The notes: generated by a model not told the origin, from the letters alone. A stretch of 64,000 nt of DNA from Spirosoma sp. KUDC1026 (GCF_013375035.1 NZ_CP056032.1:2030001-2094000), one strand, 5' to 3'. Counted from the first letter of the stretch, positions 52,201 to 62,639 are shown. Translations and numbers: made by a program.

Positions 52201-55200
52201 TTAGTGGGCTTTGAGCACCTTCACCGTCTGGCTCTGGGTGGGCGTGCTCACCTGTAAGAGAAGCATACCCCCTGCCTGTCCAGCCACCGACAATTGGGGC
52301 CGCCCGGTAGCCTCCGCGCTCGGTACGTGCTGCTCGCTCACCACCCGCCCCTGGGGCGTCAGCAGTTGCAGCTGCAAAGCTTGACCCTCAGCGCCCGTTA
52401 CTTCGAACGAGACCTGATCGCTCTGGATGGGGTTGCCCAGCACCCGCACCGACAACGCAGAACCGGCTTCCCCAAACGCTACACGAGCGGAGGCACCCAT
52501 TGGGAGCGTGCCCCATAGTCGCTCATTGCCCGCCAGCACCACCACCCGGCTGTTCTGGGCCCGCTCCTGGGGCTGCTCCTGGTAGGAGTAGTCGTTGGCC
52601 TGGTTGAAGCGCCCCCCGTCGGGCTTGCTGATCCGGTAGCGGACAACGCCCGTGCTGGAACCCGGTGCTAACTGACCGCCCTGATTGTAGCTAATCTCTA
52701 AGTAGGTGTCTGCGCCGTTGACGGGTGCAGGTAGCTTCACCAGCCGCGCGCTCACGTTGCCTTCGTCAACCTCCACCTGCAGCCGCTCGCTGCCGTCCGA
52801 GGTGAAGTAGTAGCGCGCCCGCAGCTCGCTGTAGTTGAGGGCCACCGTGCCCTCGTTGCGCACTTCCAGCACCGTGTTGATCTGGGTGGCGTCCGGTCCG
52901 TTGCGGCTCTCGGTCAGCGCCCGCACCGATCGCACCTGAGCCCCTGAACCCGGCTCGATGCCCGCGATGAGCACCCCGTCATAGTAGGCCGTGATGCGCT
53001 GGGTCGCCCTCAGCTGGTCCCGCACCGGATTGTAGGAGTAGTCATCAGGCTCAAACAAAGCACCGTAGTCACTCTTGGCAAAATAGGCCTGGATCGGACC
53101 CGTGTTGGCCCCGGCCGCCAGGTTCCCCGCCCCGGCCGTGAAGCTCACCTCCACGTAGCCGCTGGCCCCCGGCTGGGCCGGGCTCAGCGGCACGTAGCGC
53201 AGCCGCACGTTCTGGCCCCCCACCTAGGCGTAGTTGACACTGAGGTTACCCAAGGCGGCCGCTCCTTCTACGGTGAGGTAATAACGTAGTGTCAGGGCCG
53301 ACAGGGGCAGGGCGCTGCTGCCCTGGTTCTGTAGTACCAGCAGGGGCTGGATGGCATTGTTGTCGGCGTAGTTGTCCACGTCGCGGTGCAGCACCGTCAG
53401 CCGACCCTGGACGGTGACGGTGGCCGAGGTGGCCGGACTGGTGCAGCCCTGGGCGCTGGTACAGGTAGCGGTATAGACAAACTGACCTACCCGCTCGGTC
53501 GAGACCACAATGGGGCTGCTGGTGCCCGAGGTGTTATTTGGTCCCGTCCAGTTGATGGTGCCAGTGCAGCCGCCCACCGCCAGGTTCACGTTGCCCGAGT
53601 TGACGTCGACGGTGACGCTTGGCTGCCCACCAGGGTAGCTCTGCCCGGTTTGGGTAAGTACGCTGGGAGCCGCCGGTAGCGGGTAGATAGTGATGGATTG
53701 GCTCGCCGTAGCCGAGCAGCCCGTGCTGGTGATTGTACCCGTAACCGAGTAAACTCCCGTTCCGGTAGCCGTCACGGGGATAGATGTAGTCGTGGCTCCT
53801 GTATTCCAGACGTAGCGGTCGGCCCCTAGCGCCGACAGGGTGATGATGTTACCCGCGCAGCCGGTCAGGGCGGAGGGCACGATGCTGACGGTGGGCGGCT
53901 GATTGACCGTTACCGTAACTGAGCCCGTCATAGTTTGTTGGCAACCCCGATTGAGGTCGCGCGCCTGAACTGTGTACGTACCGGCCCCCGTCTGCCGGTT
54001 AAAACTGATGGCCTGCCCGGTACCCGTAATAAAGTCGCCGACGTTATTACCATCCCGCACCAACTGGTAGGCGACGCCTGTCTGCGACCCTGATAGACCG
54101 ACTAACACCCCGGCTTCTCCTGAACAAAAGGCCCCTCCGCCGGTCACAGCGTACTGCGTGGGCAGGGCATAGGTTGTGTACACAGCCGACCCCGACATGA
54201 GTTGCTTGCAGCCGGTGCTCTTGTTCGTAGCCCGCACGGTGTAAGTACCGCCTACGTTTTGTAAACCCAGAGATAGATAATCACCTCCGTTGCCATCAAC
54301 CGGACTCCCTACAGCTACGCTGTCGCGCAAGAGCTGGTAGCTGACGCCCACCTGGGAGCCGTTTAGGGCGATGACCGTGCCAATGGCATCGACACATCCT
54401 GCCCCACTGCCAACTACGCTGTACTGAGTGGGCAAGTCATTGACCCTGACGCTGGCCGCGTTGAAGAACGTTAGCTGACAGCCCGTCGTGGCGTTGATGG
54501 CCCGTACCGTATAGATCCCGGCGGCAGCCTGCGGCCCGAAGTTGATAGCACTGCCCGTACCGGCTAGCGGACTACCCACCGGGCTACCCCCTCGTAGTAG
54601 TTGGTAATTGACGCCCGTCTGCGAGCCGGCCAGACCCACCACAGGCGCGGGGCTACCCGCGCAGTAGCTTCCCCCGCCGGTTGGCTGCTGCTGGACTGGG
54701 AGCGGGTTGAAAGTGACCGGGCTCAGCGTCGTAGTTACGCTGTTACAACCCGTAGTAACAACGATCTGGTAATTATCGCTTACCTGCTGAAAGAGCCCAA
54801 AAGAGATGTTGTCAGAACCAGACGCAGTATTTTGATTCACTAAGGTGTTATCCCGGAATAGAGCGTAGGTAAAGGGTCCTGTGCCCGCTACCCGGACAGA
54901 GAATGTAAAGGCCAGGCTGTTGTTGACGCTCTGGCAGGCGGTGATCACCGACTGTGCCTGGCCGATGATTGTCACCGGCTGGGTGGGAGTTCCTGCAAAC
55001 TCAGCCGCGCCGATGTCGATAGTACGCACCTTGCGGTTGTTGCCCAGCACATCGGTGGTGGTGGTGTTAGCCGCGTTGCTGCGCGCGTCGATAGCGGGGG
55101 CGCAGGCTTACCGCGAAAGGTGCAGTTGATAAACGTACTTACAGAGTCACCGGAAATCCCGATATTGTAATTTGCTGGGTTATTTTGTTCAAAGTGACAA

Positions 55201-55996
55201 TTCGTGATGACTGATTCCGAGCCCGACGCTTCAAAAATTGCCCCAACTACACCAGAGTTGTTGATGAAATAATAGTTCGTTATCCGACTTGCCGAGGCAA
55301 CATTACTAGGATTCCCAGTAGCTAACCCCCTGCCGAAGCGGCCAATAAACAAACAATTATTGACGGTTGGATTTGTTTGAACGTTGAGCATGCTTCCCCC
55401 CAAAGAGTTATTGTCAGAATCGCCCCCATTCGCATTTCCGCCCGTGATAGTAACCCCATCGATAAGTGCTGAGCTACTTACCCCATTTTGGTTGTTACTG
55501 ACCACATGATAGCTGTTATCGCTGTTATCGCCGACCGTCCCAATGTCACCGGATAAAGTAGTGGACGAAGGCATGGCCGTGCGGGTACCAACGTTGCCCT
55601 CCGTGCCAGCGGCTCCGGTGAACCCACCCAGTACGCTTACCCCATTCTTAAGCGAGAAGGAGGCTGTTTGGGCATCGGTCAACCCCGTCGTGCTGAGTTT
55701 GTAGGCCCCCCCGCAATTCAGACCTGATCACCGGCCGTTGAAGCATTAATCATGGCTTGTAAATCTCCGGAGGCATTGCTCCAAGACGTACCGGTGCCCG
55801 TAGCCCCGGCTTTGACATACCGGATGGTCAAGACGGCGAGAGCCATCTGCCGGGCTGATCGGTTGCTTGCTGCCGGTGGAGGGGTTGGCCCGGATATACT
55901 TCGTGAAGATATCGAAAGGAGCAATGTACCTGTCTGCGCCCAGGCATTAGCTGTTATCAACAGACATACCAGAAAAAATAGTAGAGTTTGTTTCAT
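52201..55996 (-). pseudogene. Decayed type IX-secreted beta-helix adhesin-like protein
   Basis: A start at 55996 gives a signal peptide (MKQTLLFFLVCLLITANAWAQ) and then the start of a parallel beta-helix (IRYVKAGATGTGTSWSNASGDLQ). One base is missing near 55716, after which the frame reads NCGGAYKLSTTG and the helix continues (LIDGVTITGGNANGG). A second break near 55110 leads into AIDARSNAANTTTTDVLGNN. Several repeats of about 80 residues follow (CSGEAGVLVGLSGSQTGVAYQ). At 53224-53226 a TAG stop sits in frame, directly followed by the rest of the same protein to a C-terminal T9SS sorting domain (VLGNPIQSDQVSFEVTG). At least three lesions make a pseudogene likely. Such proteins, when intact, are surface adhesins or filaments. 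Confidence 0.85.
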
Positions 55997-56532
55997 GATC
56001 GGAATTTGGTTACACGGAGACGTTTGGTTAGTAGGTATTCAGACAAAAGTATTACTAGTAGGTAAGTTTACTATAAGCTATTGATTGTAAACTCTTACCA
56101 TTGATGCGAACAGCAATTGGCTGTATGTGAACAACATAGATTTGACTACGAACGTAAGAAGGTACTGGATAAGAGAACATGAAAGCGCCAGCAATACCTT
56201 TCACAGAGAAGTTGACAGTTTTTGTGCGGAAGGGGTAAGTAATAGCTGCCAGCACAAAGTCGGCTATGCGTTACAGGGAAGTTAGTACGCCTGTCATGTC
56301 GACGTTGTAGTATAACCGCTTTTCCTCGTCAATATCTGGAATGGAATCGAATTCGTTTGTTTAGTAGAATACCGTAACAGGCGTGTTGTTAAAACCAATT
56401 GAATTTCTGTACCAGTTGCTAGAAGGAGCGGCTAGCTGTATTTTATAGAGAAGGAAAACCGGCTTACAAATAGAAATAGCAATTAATTCGGGGTTCTGTC
56501 TGTTCTCACCCGTACCCCTTCTACCGCCTTTC
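55997..56532. other. Gap containing a possible decayed coding frame
   Basis: On the minus strand, one frame from about 56490 down to 56055 spans about 145 codons with only two TAA stops. It reads in part IAISICKPVFLLYKIQLAAP, then PVTVFY-stop-TNEFDSIPDIDEEKRLYY, then LTSL-stop-RIADFVLAAITYPFRTKTV. About six stops would be expected by chance in such AT-rich DNA. It may be a relic gene of unknown family. Nothing else was found here. Confidence 0.35.
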
Positions 56533-56967
56533 ATGAAAAAATGGCTTATCTACACAGGTTGTCTCCTTAGGGGGCTCATTGTGTTATACCTGATCAACCG
56601 GGCGAACAACGAAGCAACGACCGCGCAAACAGTCTTAGCTCAACAAAAAGCAGCTGAGACAAAAGCAGAAGGCATCCTATCAAACGCCCCGCGGGATTTA
56701 GTTATTTCAGCGTACACCTGGCAGAAACGCGAAGGTGGATCAACGGCGGTACATTCGTTCTCGGTCCACAATACGTCAAAGCGCCACGCGTACAAAGCCA
56801 TATCCTTACGATTTTTTTACTTCTCGGATTTAGGTACGGAAGTGGGCCGAATCGACCAAGTAATCGATAAAGTCATACAAATAGGTGAAACGGTGCGCGT
56901 CGATCGCTTGGAACTGGGCATGTTGCCCCAACATACTTACGGCGCAGACGTGGAGATCATTGATTGA
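56533..56967 (+). CDS. Small membrane-anchored protein with a beta-domain
   Basis: The 144-residue protein has an N-terminal anchor helix (KKWLIYTGCLLRGLIVLYLI) and a helical linker (TAQTVLAQQKAAETKAEG). Its C-terminal beta domain includes VHSFSVHNTSKRHAYKAISLRFFYF and IGETVRVDRLELGMLP. This resembles FxLYD-type domains that occur in small envelope proteins, but I cannot assign a family. It is alone in the tract, with a reasonable ATG. Lower GC than core genes suggests transfer. Confidence 0.6.
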   Translation: MKKWLIYTGCLLRGLIVLYLINRANNEATTAQTVLAQQKAAETKAEGILSNAPRDLVISAYTWQKREGGSTAVHSFSVHNTSKRHAYKAISLRFFYFSDLGTEVGRIDQVIDKVIQIGETVRVDRLELGMLPQHTYGADVEIID

Positions 56968-57265
56968 ATTACGTCTCCATTCCTGGTTTAAAACAAGTAT
57001 TGATGCATCGGGTGTAGGCAAAAACTACGTAACGAAATCGTTCATCAAACATAAAAGGAGTAATTAGGTGTATTGTACTTTTTCGTTGATGATTGAAAGC
57101 AGATGAGCCTGTTTTCTGAACGAGAAAAACAGATGCATACCATCGTTAATAATGGCACTAATACAGGTTTGTTTATCATTAAATAGCTCAATTTCAGTTT
57201 ACTGTAACTATTACCTAACCAGGCTGGTTAGTCAAGTAGTCAGCCTCTAATGGTCAGGCAATATC

Positions 57266-57643
57266 ATGAAATCAAAATCAATTATTTTTGTAGTATTAGT
57301 AGTTTTTTGTACGAGCACATCTACCTACGTTCTTGCTCAAACGAACTCAGATTTAACTAACAAAGAACTGGCGGAAAACCAGCGGGATGCTAATTTGCTT
57401 GAAACAATCTTGCGCCAGGATCAGGCCCGAAAAATAGACGAGCAGAAACGGGCGGATGAGCATAGTGATGCGGTCTACTTCGCCCAGAAGCGTAACGCTG
57501 AACGTCAAAAGGCAGGCTCTATAAATCTATCGGAAGCAACAACGAAAATGCCCGTAAAGGCAGACTACCCTGCCCGAAAAGCTTATAATATGTGGATCAT
57601 CGATGAGAAGAAACCAACTGTACCGGTAAAAATGCTAGAGTAA
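57266..57643 (+). CDS. Hypothetical exported protein (125 residues)
   Basis: A signal peptide (KSIIFVVLVVFCTSTSTYVLAQ) is followed by a highly charged helical region with repeated Gln, Asp and Arg (LAENQRDANLLETILRQDQARKI). The end reads AYNMWIIDEKKPTVPVKMLE. No family was recognised. A strong hairpin terminator lies 22 bases after the stop. Confidence 0.6.
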   Translation: MKSKSIIFVVLVVFCTSTSTYVLAQTNSDLTNKELAENQRDANLLETILRQDQARKIDEQKRADEHSDAVYFAQKRNAERQKAGSINLSEATTKMPVKADYPARKAYNMWIIDEKKPTVPVKMLE

Positions 57644-57955
57644 GCTATTAGCGGAGGTTATTTTTGACAACGCCCCGGTTCGATCTGAACTGGGGCGTTG
57701 TCTGTTTAACCCTACTCTATGAAAGCTCAACCGTCTCGACGGAACATTATGGTATTGAGTGGGCGAAGATATTTATGAAGTAAGCGGCCTAGTATAAGTG
57801 AAGGGTAGCCTAGGTATTAGCGGTTCCTGTCAGGTTGTCTTAAGCAGAAAGAATGTTACTCTTCTGATGGTAATGTGGTGGAACGTGAGTTTGTTGGCTG
57901 TAATTAAATAAAAGCGTTTTCTCTCTAACCGTGTTATACTACTAAATCTATAGAT
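57644..57955. other. Gap before the small basic protein
   Basis: These 312 bases hold the terminator at 57666-57702 and otherwise no coding frame or repeat that I can support. Confidence 0.5.
57666..57702 (+). terminator. Terminator after the exported protein gene
   Basis: GACAACGCCCCGGTTC (57666-57681) and GAACTGGGGCGTTGTC (57687-57702) pair fully, with one G-U, around a five-base loop, followed by TGTTTAA. Confidence 0.75.
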
Positions 57956-58105
57956 ATGGCTAACCAGGACAAGAAGAACAAGAACACAAAGAAAGTAGCG
58001 ACTAAAGCGCCAAAAGTACACGGTGCACCTAAAATTCCAAAGTATGAACAAAACGAGTCGAGTTTGATACCCCCAAGCGTGGTATCCAAGGGGCGAAAAG
58101 CCTAG
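57956..58105 (+). CDS. Small lysine-rich protein (49 residues)
   Basis: An ATG at 57956 opens MANQDKKNKNTKKVATKAPK and the frame runs for 49 residues, ending VVSKGRKA. It is strongly basic and without hydrophobic stretches, like small nucleoid- or RNA-binding proteins. The frame is too short for firm support. The codon pattern (mostly Lys AAG/AAA and Pro) is not random. It lies 158 bases before the IS1-family remnant. Confidence 0.45.
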   Translation: MANQDKKNKNTKKVATKAPKVHGAPKIPKYEQNESSLIPPSVVSKGRKA

Positions 58106-58262
58106 TTTCATCCAGTAGTAGCCCGAGTCTACTTTGCAATAAAGAGTTCGGTTTGTGACAATTCTCTGGAAATAAGCTAAGTCGCCTATTGTAGATTGCT
58201 GAATAGTCCTATAGAAGAGGGTGCCAGTTTCCCTGACAGAACCTTCTAGTTTGCCCAATGAT

Positions 58263-58832
58263 GGTAGTGCCTTAACGGTGTTGATATAGGTATCTTTGTG
58301 AACGGTCTTAGAAGCCGTCTCCTGTAAGCATTGTGGACAAACCCAACACGTAAAACGCTATGGTACTACCCGTGTTGGTACCCAGCGCTACCGATGCTAC
58401 GACTGCGGTCGAACCGCCCGGCGGCCCGGCTTCGTTCAAACCTACACTCACAAGGCCCGTGACCCCTTGGTCAAAGAGCAGATCACTCAAATTGTTCTTA
58501 ACGGAGTAGGAGTACGAGATACCGTCCGTATCTTAGGCGTTAATCGGAACACTGTTAGCGCTCAGTTTAAAAAAAGTAACGAGGTAATTCATATAAAATC
58601 TTTGTACGTCGATAGAGGCTTGAAGATGAGTCTCAAAGCCGACGAGATGTGCCGGGCTGCCGGGCGATCCCGCGTGGGTAAGAAGAAACAGCCCCGCTGG
58701 CTGTTGTGGGTGGATGTTAGTGGGGGACATAATTTGGTTTCGGGCCAGTTGGTCGATAGCGGAGTTGCTCTTTATCGGCCTGATTGCCGTTGGTCTCAAA
58801 CTGTTCACCCCAGCCACCTGATCAATAAATAA
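58263..58832 (+). pseudogene. IS1-family element remnant (InsA and part of InsB)
   Basis: A frame without a usable start reads CKHCGQTQHVKRYGTTRVGT then QRYRCYDCGRTARRPGF. These are the InsA zinc ribbon (two CxxC pairs), followed by HTH text (ITQIVLNGVGVRDTVRILGV) and the start of the InsB domain (KKKQPRWLLWVDVSGG). The frame ends early at 58832 after unrelated residues. The left end resembles an IS1 terminal repeat (GGTAGTGCCTTAACGG). The right end was not found. The copy is dead. Confidence 0.8.
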
Positions 58833-58839
58833 AAGGTTG

Positions 58840-59058
58840 ATGAAACAGGAATTTAACGTTGATGATTGGGTACAGCCGATCCAGGAAGAAAACGCTCGGG
58901 CGCAACAGGCGGCTAACCCCGATATTGACTGGCCTGTACCGGTTATTAGTCAGTATGGTGAGCGCGTACATTGCTGGAACAGCCGACGGCGTGAATTTAC
59001 CATTACCCTAAGCGCCAGCGAGGTCGTGAGGGTTGATCCGCCTGCATTGGATACCTAA
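58840..59058 (+). CDS. Small hypothetical protein (72 residues)
   Basis: The ATG at 58840 is preceded by TTG three bases earlier. The 72-residue product begins KQEFNVDDWVQPIQEENARA and continues INSRR-like text (HCWNSRRREFTITLSASEVV). It is acidic and soluble. I do not recognise a family. It starts 7 bases after the IS1 remnant, so it could be a truncated gene whose 5' end was lost to that element. Confidence 0.5.
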   Translation: MKQEFNVDDWVQPIQEENARAQQAANPDIDWPVPVISQYGERVHCWNSRRREFTITLSASEVVRVDPPALDT

Positions 59059-59163
59059 AATTAACCTATGGCGTACTTTACTGTAGGTAGTTGACTTTCA
59101 GTTGTTTGTATGGATGTATGCTCGGCGGTCAGTAGCGTAAAAAGAACTATTTAGAAGGGGGGA

Positions 59164-59191
59164 AGTTTTGCATGTATAAACCTGCAAAACT
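59164..59191. promoter_or_regulatory. Inverted repeat directly before the SDR start, candidate operator
   Basis: AGTTTTGCA (59164-59172) and TGCAAAACT (59183-59191) are perfect inverse copies with a 10-base spacer. The second arm touches the ATG at 59192. It could bind a repressor of the HxlR or MarR type or fold over the start codon. Confidence 0.55.
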
Positions 59192-59944
59192 ATGGAACAT
59201 TCGTTGGCCGGTAAAACAGCACTCGTAACAGGGGCTGCTTCGGGCATTGGAAAAGCGATTGCACTGCTATATGGACAGCATGGTGCCAACGTACTGGTAT
59301 CCGATCTGGATGCCGAAAAAGGGCAGGTCGTTGTCGAGCAAATAAAGGGCATGGACGTTCAGGCGCATTTTGTGCTGGCTGACGTAAGTGATCCCGCTGA
59401 TAACGAACGGCTTGTGAATGAAGCCGTCAATCGCTACGGAAAACTGGACATTGCCTGCAACAATGCCGGCATCGGTGGCGAACAGAACCTGATTGCCGAC
59501 TATAGTCTGGAAAGCTGGCAGAAAGTTATCGACATTAACCTGAGTGGCGTTTTCTACGGTCTCAAATACCAACTGGCGCAGATGGTAAAGCAAGGCTTCG
59601 GGACCATCGTTAATATGGCATCGATCCTGGGGCAGGCGGGGACTCAGAAATCTCCGGCTTACGTGGCGGCAAAGCATGGCGTCGTTGGCTTAACAAAAGC
59701 AGCAGCGCTGGAGTACGCCGACAAAGGTATTCGAATCAATGCGGTTGGTCCCGGCTACATCGATACACCCTTGCTGAAATCGCTGCCCGACGAAGCGTAT
59801 GACGGTTTAGTCGGTTTACACCCGATTGGTCGTTTGGGTAAGTCTGAAGAAGTTGCTGAATTGGTTATCTGGCTGTCGTCGAACAAAGCATCCTTCGTAA
59901 CCGGGGCCTACTATCCTATTGATGGGGGCTACCTCGCTCAGTAG
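59192..59944 (+). CDS. Short-chain dehydrogenase/reductase (SDR)
   Basis: The 250-residue classical SDR has TGAASGIGKA near residues 13-22 for the cofactor, CNNAGIGG near 89, catalytic S in MASILGQAG near 143, and YVAAKHGVVG near 156 with the Y and K. A C-terminal region ending GGYLAQ is typical. The acid at the end of the second strand (SDLDAEKG) favours NAD. Substrate is unknown. The upstream inverted repeat and the terminator at its end mark it as a single-gene unit. Confidence 0.92.
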   Translation: MEHSLAGKTALVTGAASGIGKAIALLYGQHGANVLVSDLDAEKGQVVVEQIKGMDVQAHFVLADVSDPADNERLVNEAVNRYGKLDIACNNAGIGGEQNLIADYSLESWQKVIDINLSGVFYGLKYQLAQMVKQGFGTIVNMASILGQAGTQKSPAYVAAKHGVVGLTKAAALEYADKGIRINAVGPGYIDTPLLKSLPDEAYDGLVGLHPIGRLGKSEEVAELVIWLSSNKASFVTGAYYPIDGGYLAQ

Positions 59945-59966
59945 AAATAAAGGAGACATTACTACT

Positions 59967-60000
59967 AAAAGCCCACTATGTCGTGACGTAGTGGGCTTTT
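59967..60000. terminator. Bidirectional terminator between SDR and ABC permease genes
   Basis: AAAAGCCCACTA (59967-59978) and TAGTGGGCTTTT (59989-60000) form a perfect 12-base stem between convergent stops at 59944 and 60004. Confidence 0.85.
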
Positions 60001-60003
60001 GAC

Positions 60004-62541
60004 TTATTCACTTCGCAAAACATCCAGGGGCGGGCGAACAAGGACGTCGCGGCTGTTGAAAACACCGATCAGCACGGTCAGAACCGTAACGACGAACGTG
60101 ATAATCAGTAGCGGAACCGTATCGGGGCGGAAAGGTGTCTCGAACAGGAAATAGGCCAGTGCCCAGGTTCCCGCAAGCGATAACAAAATCCCTGACAGGG
60201 ACGCTAACAAACCCAGTAATCCATATTCCAGCGCGGTTATTCGCAGGATCTGACTCCGGCTGGCGCCTAACGTTCGTAATAAGACACTTTCCCGTAATCG
60301 CTGAAACTTGCTGATGATGACCGAACTAGCCAGCACCAGGAGACCCGTTAAGATACTGAACAGCGCCATGAAGCGAATCACGAACGAAATTTGCCCCAGA
60401 ATATCGTCCAGCGTTTTCAGAACCAGGTCAAGATCGATGGCTGATACGTTCGGAAAAGAGCGTACCAACTGACGCTGTAATTGAGCCGACACCTGGGTGT
60501 TAGGAACACGGGTCATGAGCACGTGGAACTGAGGGGCCTGCTCCAATACTCCAACTGGAAATACGACCAGAAAATTGGGTTGTACTCGATTCCAATCAAT
60601 TTCGCGGGTGCCGCCGATAATGACTTGCAAGGGGGCTCCCTGCACGTTGAAATCAAGCGTATCGCCCAGCTTCAGGCGCATCCGTTCCATAAAGCCCTGA
60701 TCGAAGGAAACGTAGATAGCTCCGTTTTCCTGATACGGCGCCTTGCCCGAAATCAACTTTTCCGACGAAATCAGCGTGTCGCGGTACGTCACCCGGAACT
60801 CACGGGTGAATGCCCAGCCGGGCGTTCGGGCTGTTGTGTCCTGATTACCTTTTTTGACTGCTTGTGTTGGGGCTCCCTTGCCATTGACGGTGGCAAGTCG
60901 CATGGTCACAACGGGCATATCCTGTAAAATGGGCATTCGCTGCTGACTAACCAGCGATCGTACTCCGGCGACCTGTTCATTCTGAATATCAAACAGCACC
61001 ATATTCGGCTGATTACCACTGGAGGAGAGCGCTACGCGCCCCAGCAGCAGGCCCTGCGTCAGTGATAGCGTTGAGATCAGGAAAGCGCCTAAGCCAATGG
61101 CGGTTACTAAAATAAGGGTCTGGTTGTTCGGACGATACAGGTTAGCCAGGCTCTGCCGCCAAACGAAACTCCAGGAAGCGGGAAAGAAACGACGTACCAG
61201 CCAGATCAGACCCAGTCCGAAACCGGTTAGTACCCCAAACGCGGCTGCTAGGCCGACCGTAAACCAGGCCGCTTGCTGCAGAGCGCCAGTCTGTAAATAC
61301 GCAAAACCGAAAATAAAGCCGACGATAAGCAGGTACACCAGCCAGCGTAATGGGTCGCGCTGTTCGCGGGCCTGCGTTGCTTCCGGTGTGTTCCGTAACG
61401 TAAGCAGGGGCGATACGTTGCGGATTGCCAACAGGGGAAGCAACGCAAAGAGGACCGAGACCAACAAGCCCGTACCGATTCCGGCTAGAACGGCGGGACC
61501 AGACAAGGTTGTCTCGACCTCGACGGGTAGAAACCTGCCAAAAATCTGGGGCAGAAGGATCTGGATGGCTGAGCCCACCAGCGCTCCTATGATTGCGCCT
61601 AGCAGTCCCATAATAGCCGTCTGGATCAGATAGATCAGCATCGCCTGACGACCGCTGGCTCCCAGACAACGTAACACAGCCACTGACGCTACCTTTTCTT
61701 TAACGTACAATTGCACCGCGCTGGCAACCCCCACGCAGCCCAGCAGCAGGGCAACGAACGCAACCAGACTCAGGTACTGTGTCAGGTCGGAAAAGGAGCG
61801 GCCCGTCTGCCGCTGACGTCGGGCAATGGTGTCGACGTTAATGCCCTCCCGGTCCAATCGCTCCGAAAAACGTTTGATGTATTGCTCGACGTCGGTGCCG
61901 GGGGCAAATTGATAATAATATTTGTAACTTACCCGGCTACCGCGTTCCAGCAGCCCCGTAGTTCTCAGAAACTCATTGGCAACAAAAACTGTCGGGGCTA
62001 CGCTGGTGGTGATGGCTGCCTGGCCCGGCGTCTTTGCCACCCGACCGGCAATCAGAAAAGACGTATTACCCAGTCGGACCGAGTCGCCAACCTGGGCGTC
62101 GAGTTGTACCAGTAAGGCATCGTCGACCAGCGCCACGCGACTCTTGGCCTGGCGAAACTGCTGAATGGCCGAGGCTGGCTCGACTTCCCAGTCGCCGTAG
62201 TACGGAAAATTACCGGTCAGGCCTTTGACCTGTGCCAATCGGACCCCGCCCGTTCGCGGAATAGATACCAGCGACGGAAAGGACACCTCGTACGCCCGAT
62301 CTTTCCCGATTTTTTTGACAAATTGCTGAGTCCGGCGGGAGGGAGGACTAGTCCACGAAATAGTCAGGTCGGCGCCGAGTAGCTCGCGGGATTGCTCGTT
62401 AATACTGCGGGCCAGATTGTCGCCAAAGGAGTTGACGGCCACCAGCGCGGCAATGCCCAGCACAATGGCCGACATGAAGAGAAGTAGTCGCTGACGGCTC
62501 CGGCGGCTATCGCGCCAGGCCATTTTCAAAAGAAATAACAT
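60004..62541 (-). CDS. FtsX-type ABC-transporter permease (YbbP-like)
   Basis: The 845-residue protein has an N-terminal membrane helix followed by a large periplasmic domain, then central and C-terminal membrane bundles. Helix patterns include YLSLVAFVALLLGCVGVASAV (quoted in part), LLAIRNVSPLLTLR, and FVIRFMALFSILTGLLVLA. It carries two FtsX domains, as in the YbbP/DevC-like long permeases. The ATPase is probably the partial gene at the right edge, 995 bases away beyond an outer-membrane protein gene on the same strand. Such transporters extract or move lipids, lipoproteins or small molecules across the envelope. Confidence 0.9.
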   Translation of the reverse strand: MLFLLKMAWRDSRRSRQRLLLFMSAIVLGIAALVAVNSFGDNLARSINEQSRELLGADLTISWTSPPSRRTQQFVKKIGKDRAYEVSFPSLVSIPRTGGVRLAQVKGLTGNFPYYGDWEVEPASAIQQFRQAKSRVALVDDALLVQLDAQVGDSVRLGNTSFLIAGRVAKTPGQAAITTSVAPTVFVANEFLRTTGLLERGSRVSYKYYYQFAPGTDVEQYIKRFSERLDREGINVDTIARRQRQTGRSFSDLTQYLSLVAFVALLLGCVGVASAVQLYVKEKVASVAVLRCLGASGRQAMLIYLIQTAIMGLLGAIIGALVGSAIQILLPQIFGRFLPVEVETTLSGPAVLAGIGTGLLVSVLFALLPLLAIRNVSPLLTLRNTPEATQAREQRDPLRWLVYLLIVGFIFGFAYLQTGALQQAAWFTVGLAAAFGVLTGFGLGLIWLVRRFFPASWSFVWRQSLANLYRPNNQTLILVTAIGLGAFLISTLSLTQGLLLGRVALSSSGNQPNMVLFDIQNEQVAGVRSLVSQQRMPILQDMPVVTMRLATVNGKGAPTQAVKKGNQDTTARTPGWAFTREFRVTYRDTLISSEKLISGKAPYQENGAIYVSFDQGFMERMRLKLGDTLDFNVQGAPLQVIIGGTREIDWNRVQPNFLVVFPVGVLEQAPQFHVLMTRVPNTQVSAQLQRQLVRSFPNVSAIDLDLVLKTLDDILGQISFVIRFMALFSILTGLLVLASSVIISKFQRLRESVLLRTLGASRSQILRITALEYGLLGLLASLSGILLSLAGTWALAYFLFETPFRPDTVPLLIITFVVTVLTVLIGVFNSRDVLVRPPLDVLRSE

Positions 62542-62595
62542 AAATCGGTAAGAGAATTACCAACGCCTGGCCTGCGCCAAGTTATGAGGTAGAGC

Positions 62596-62639
62596 GCTAA
62601 CCAATGGGTTTGTTAATAATATATAGCCCGTTGGTTAGC
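62596..62639 (-). terminator. Hairpin between the outer-membrane protein and permease genes
   Basis: GCTAACCAATGGG (62596-62608) and its inverse with one change (62627-62639) form a stem with an 18-base AT-rich loop. No T-run follows on the minus strand, so it may be an attenuator or processing site between the two genes. Confidence 0.45.

Noticed and set aside
52201-53223. A separate 340-residue gene starting at GTG 53223
   Set aside because: It is the direct in-frame continuation of the upstream frame after a TAG, has no signal peptide, and holds the sorting domain of the same protein.
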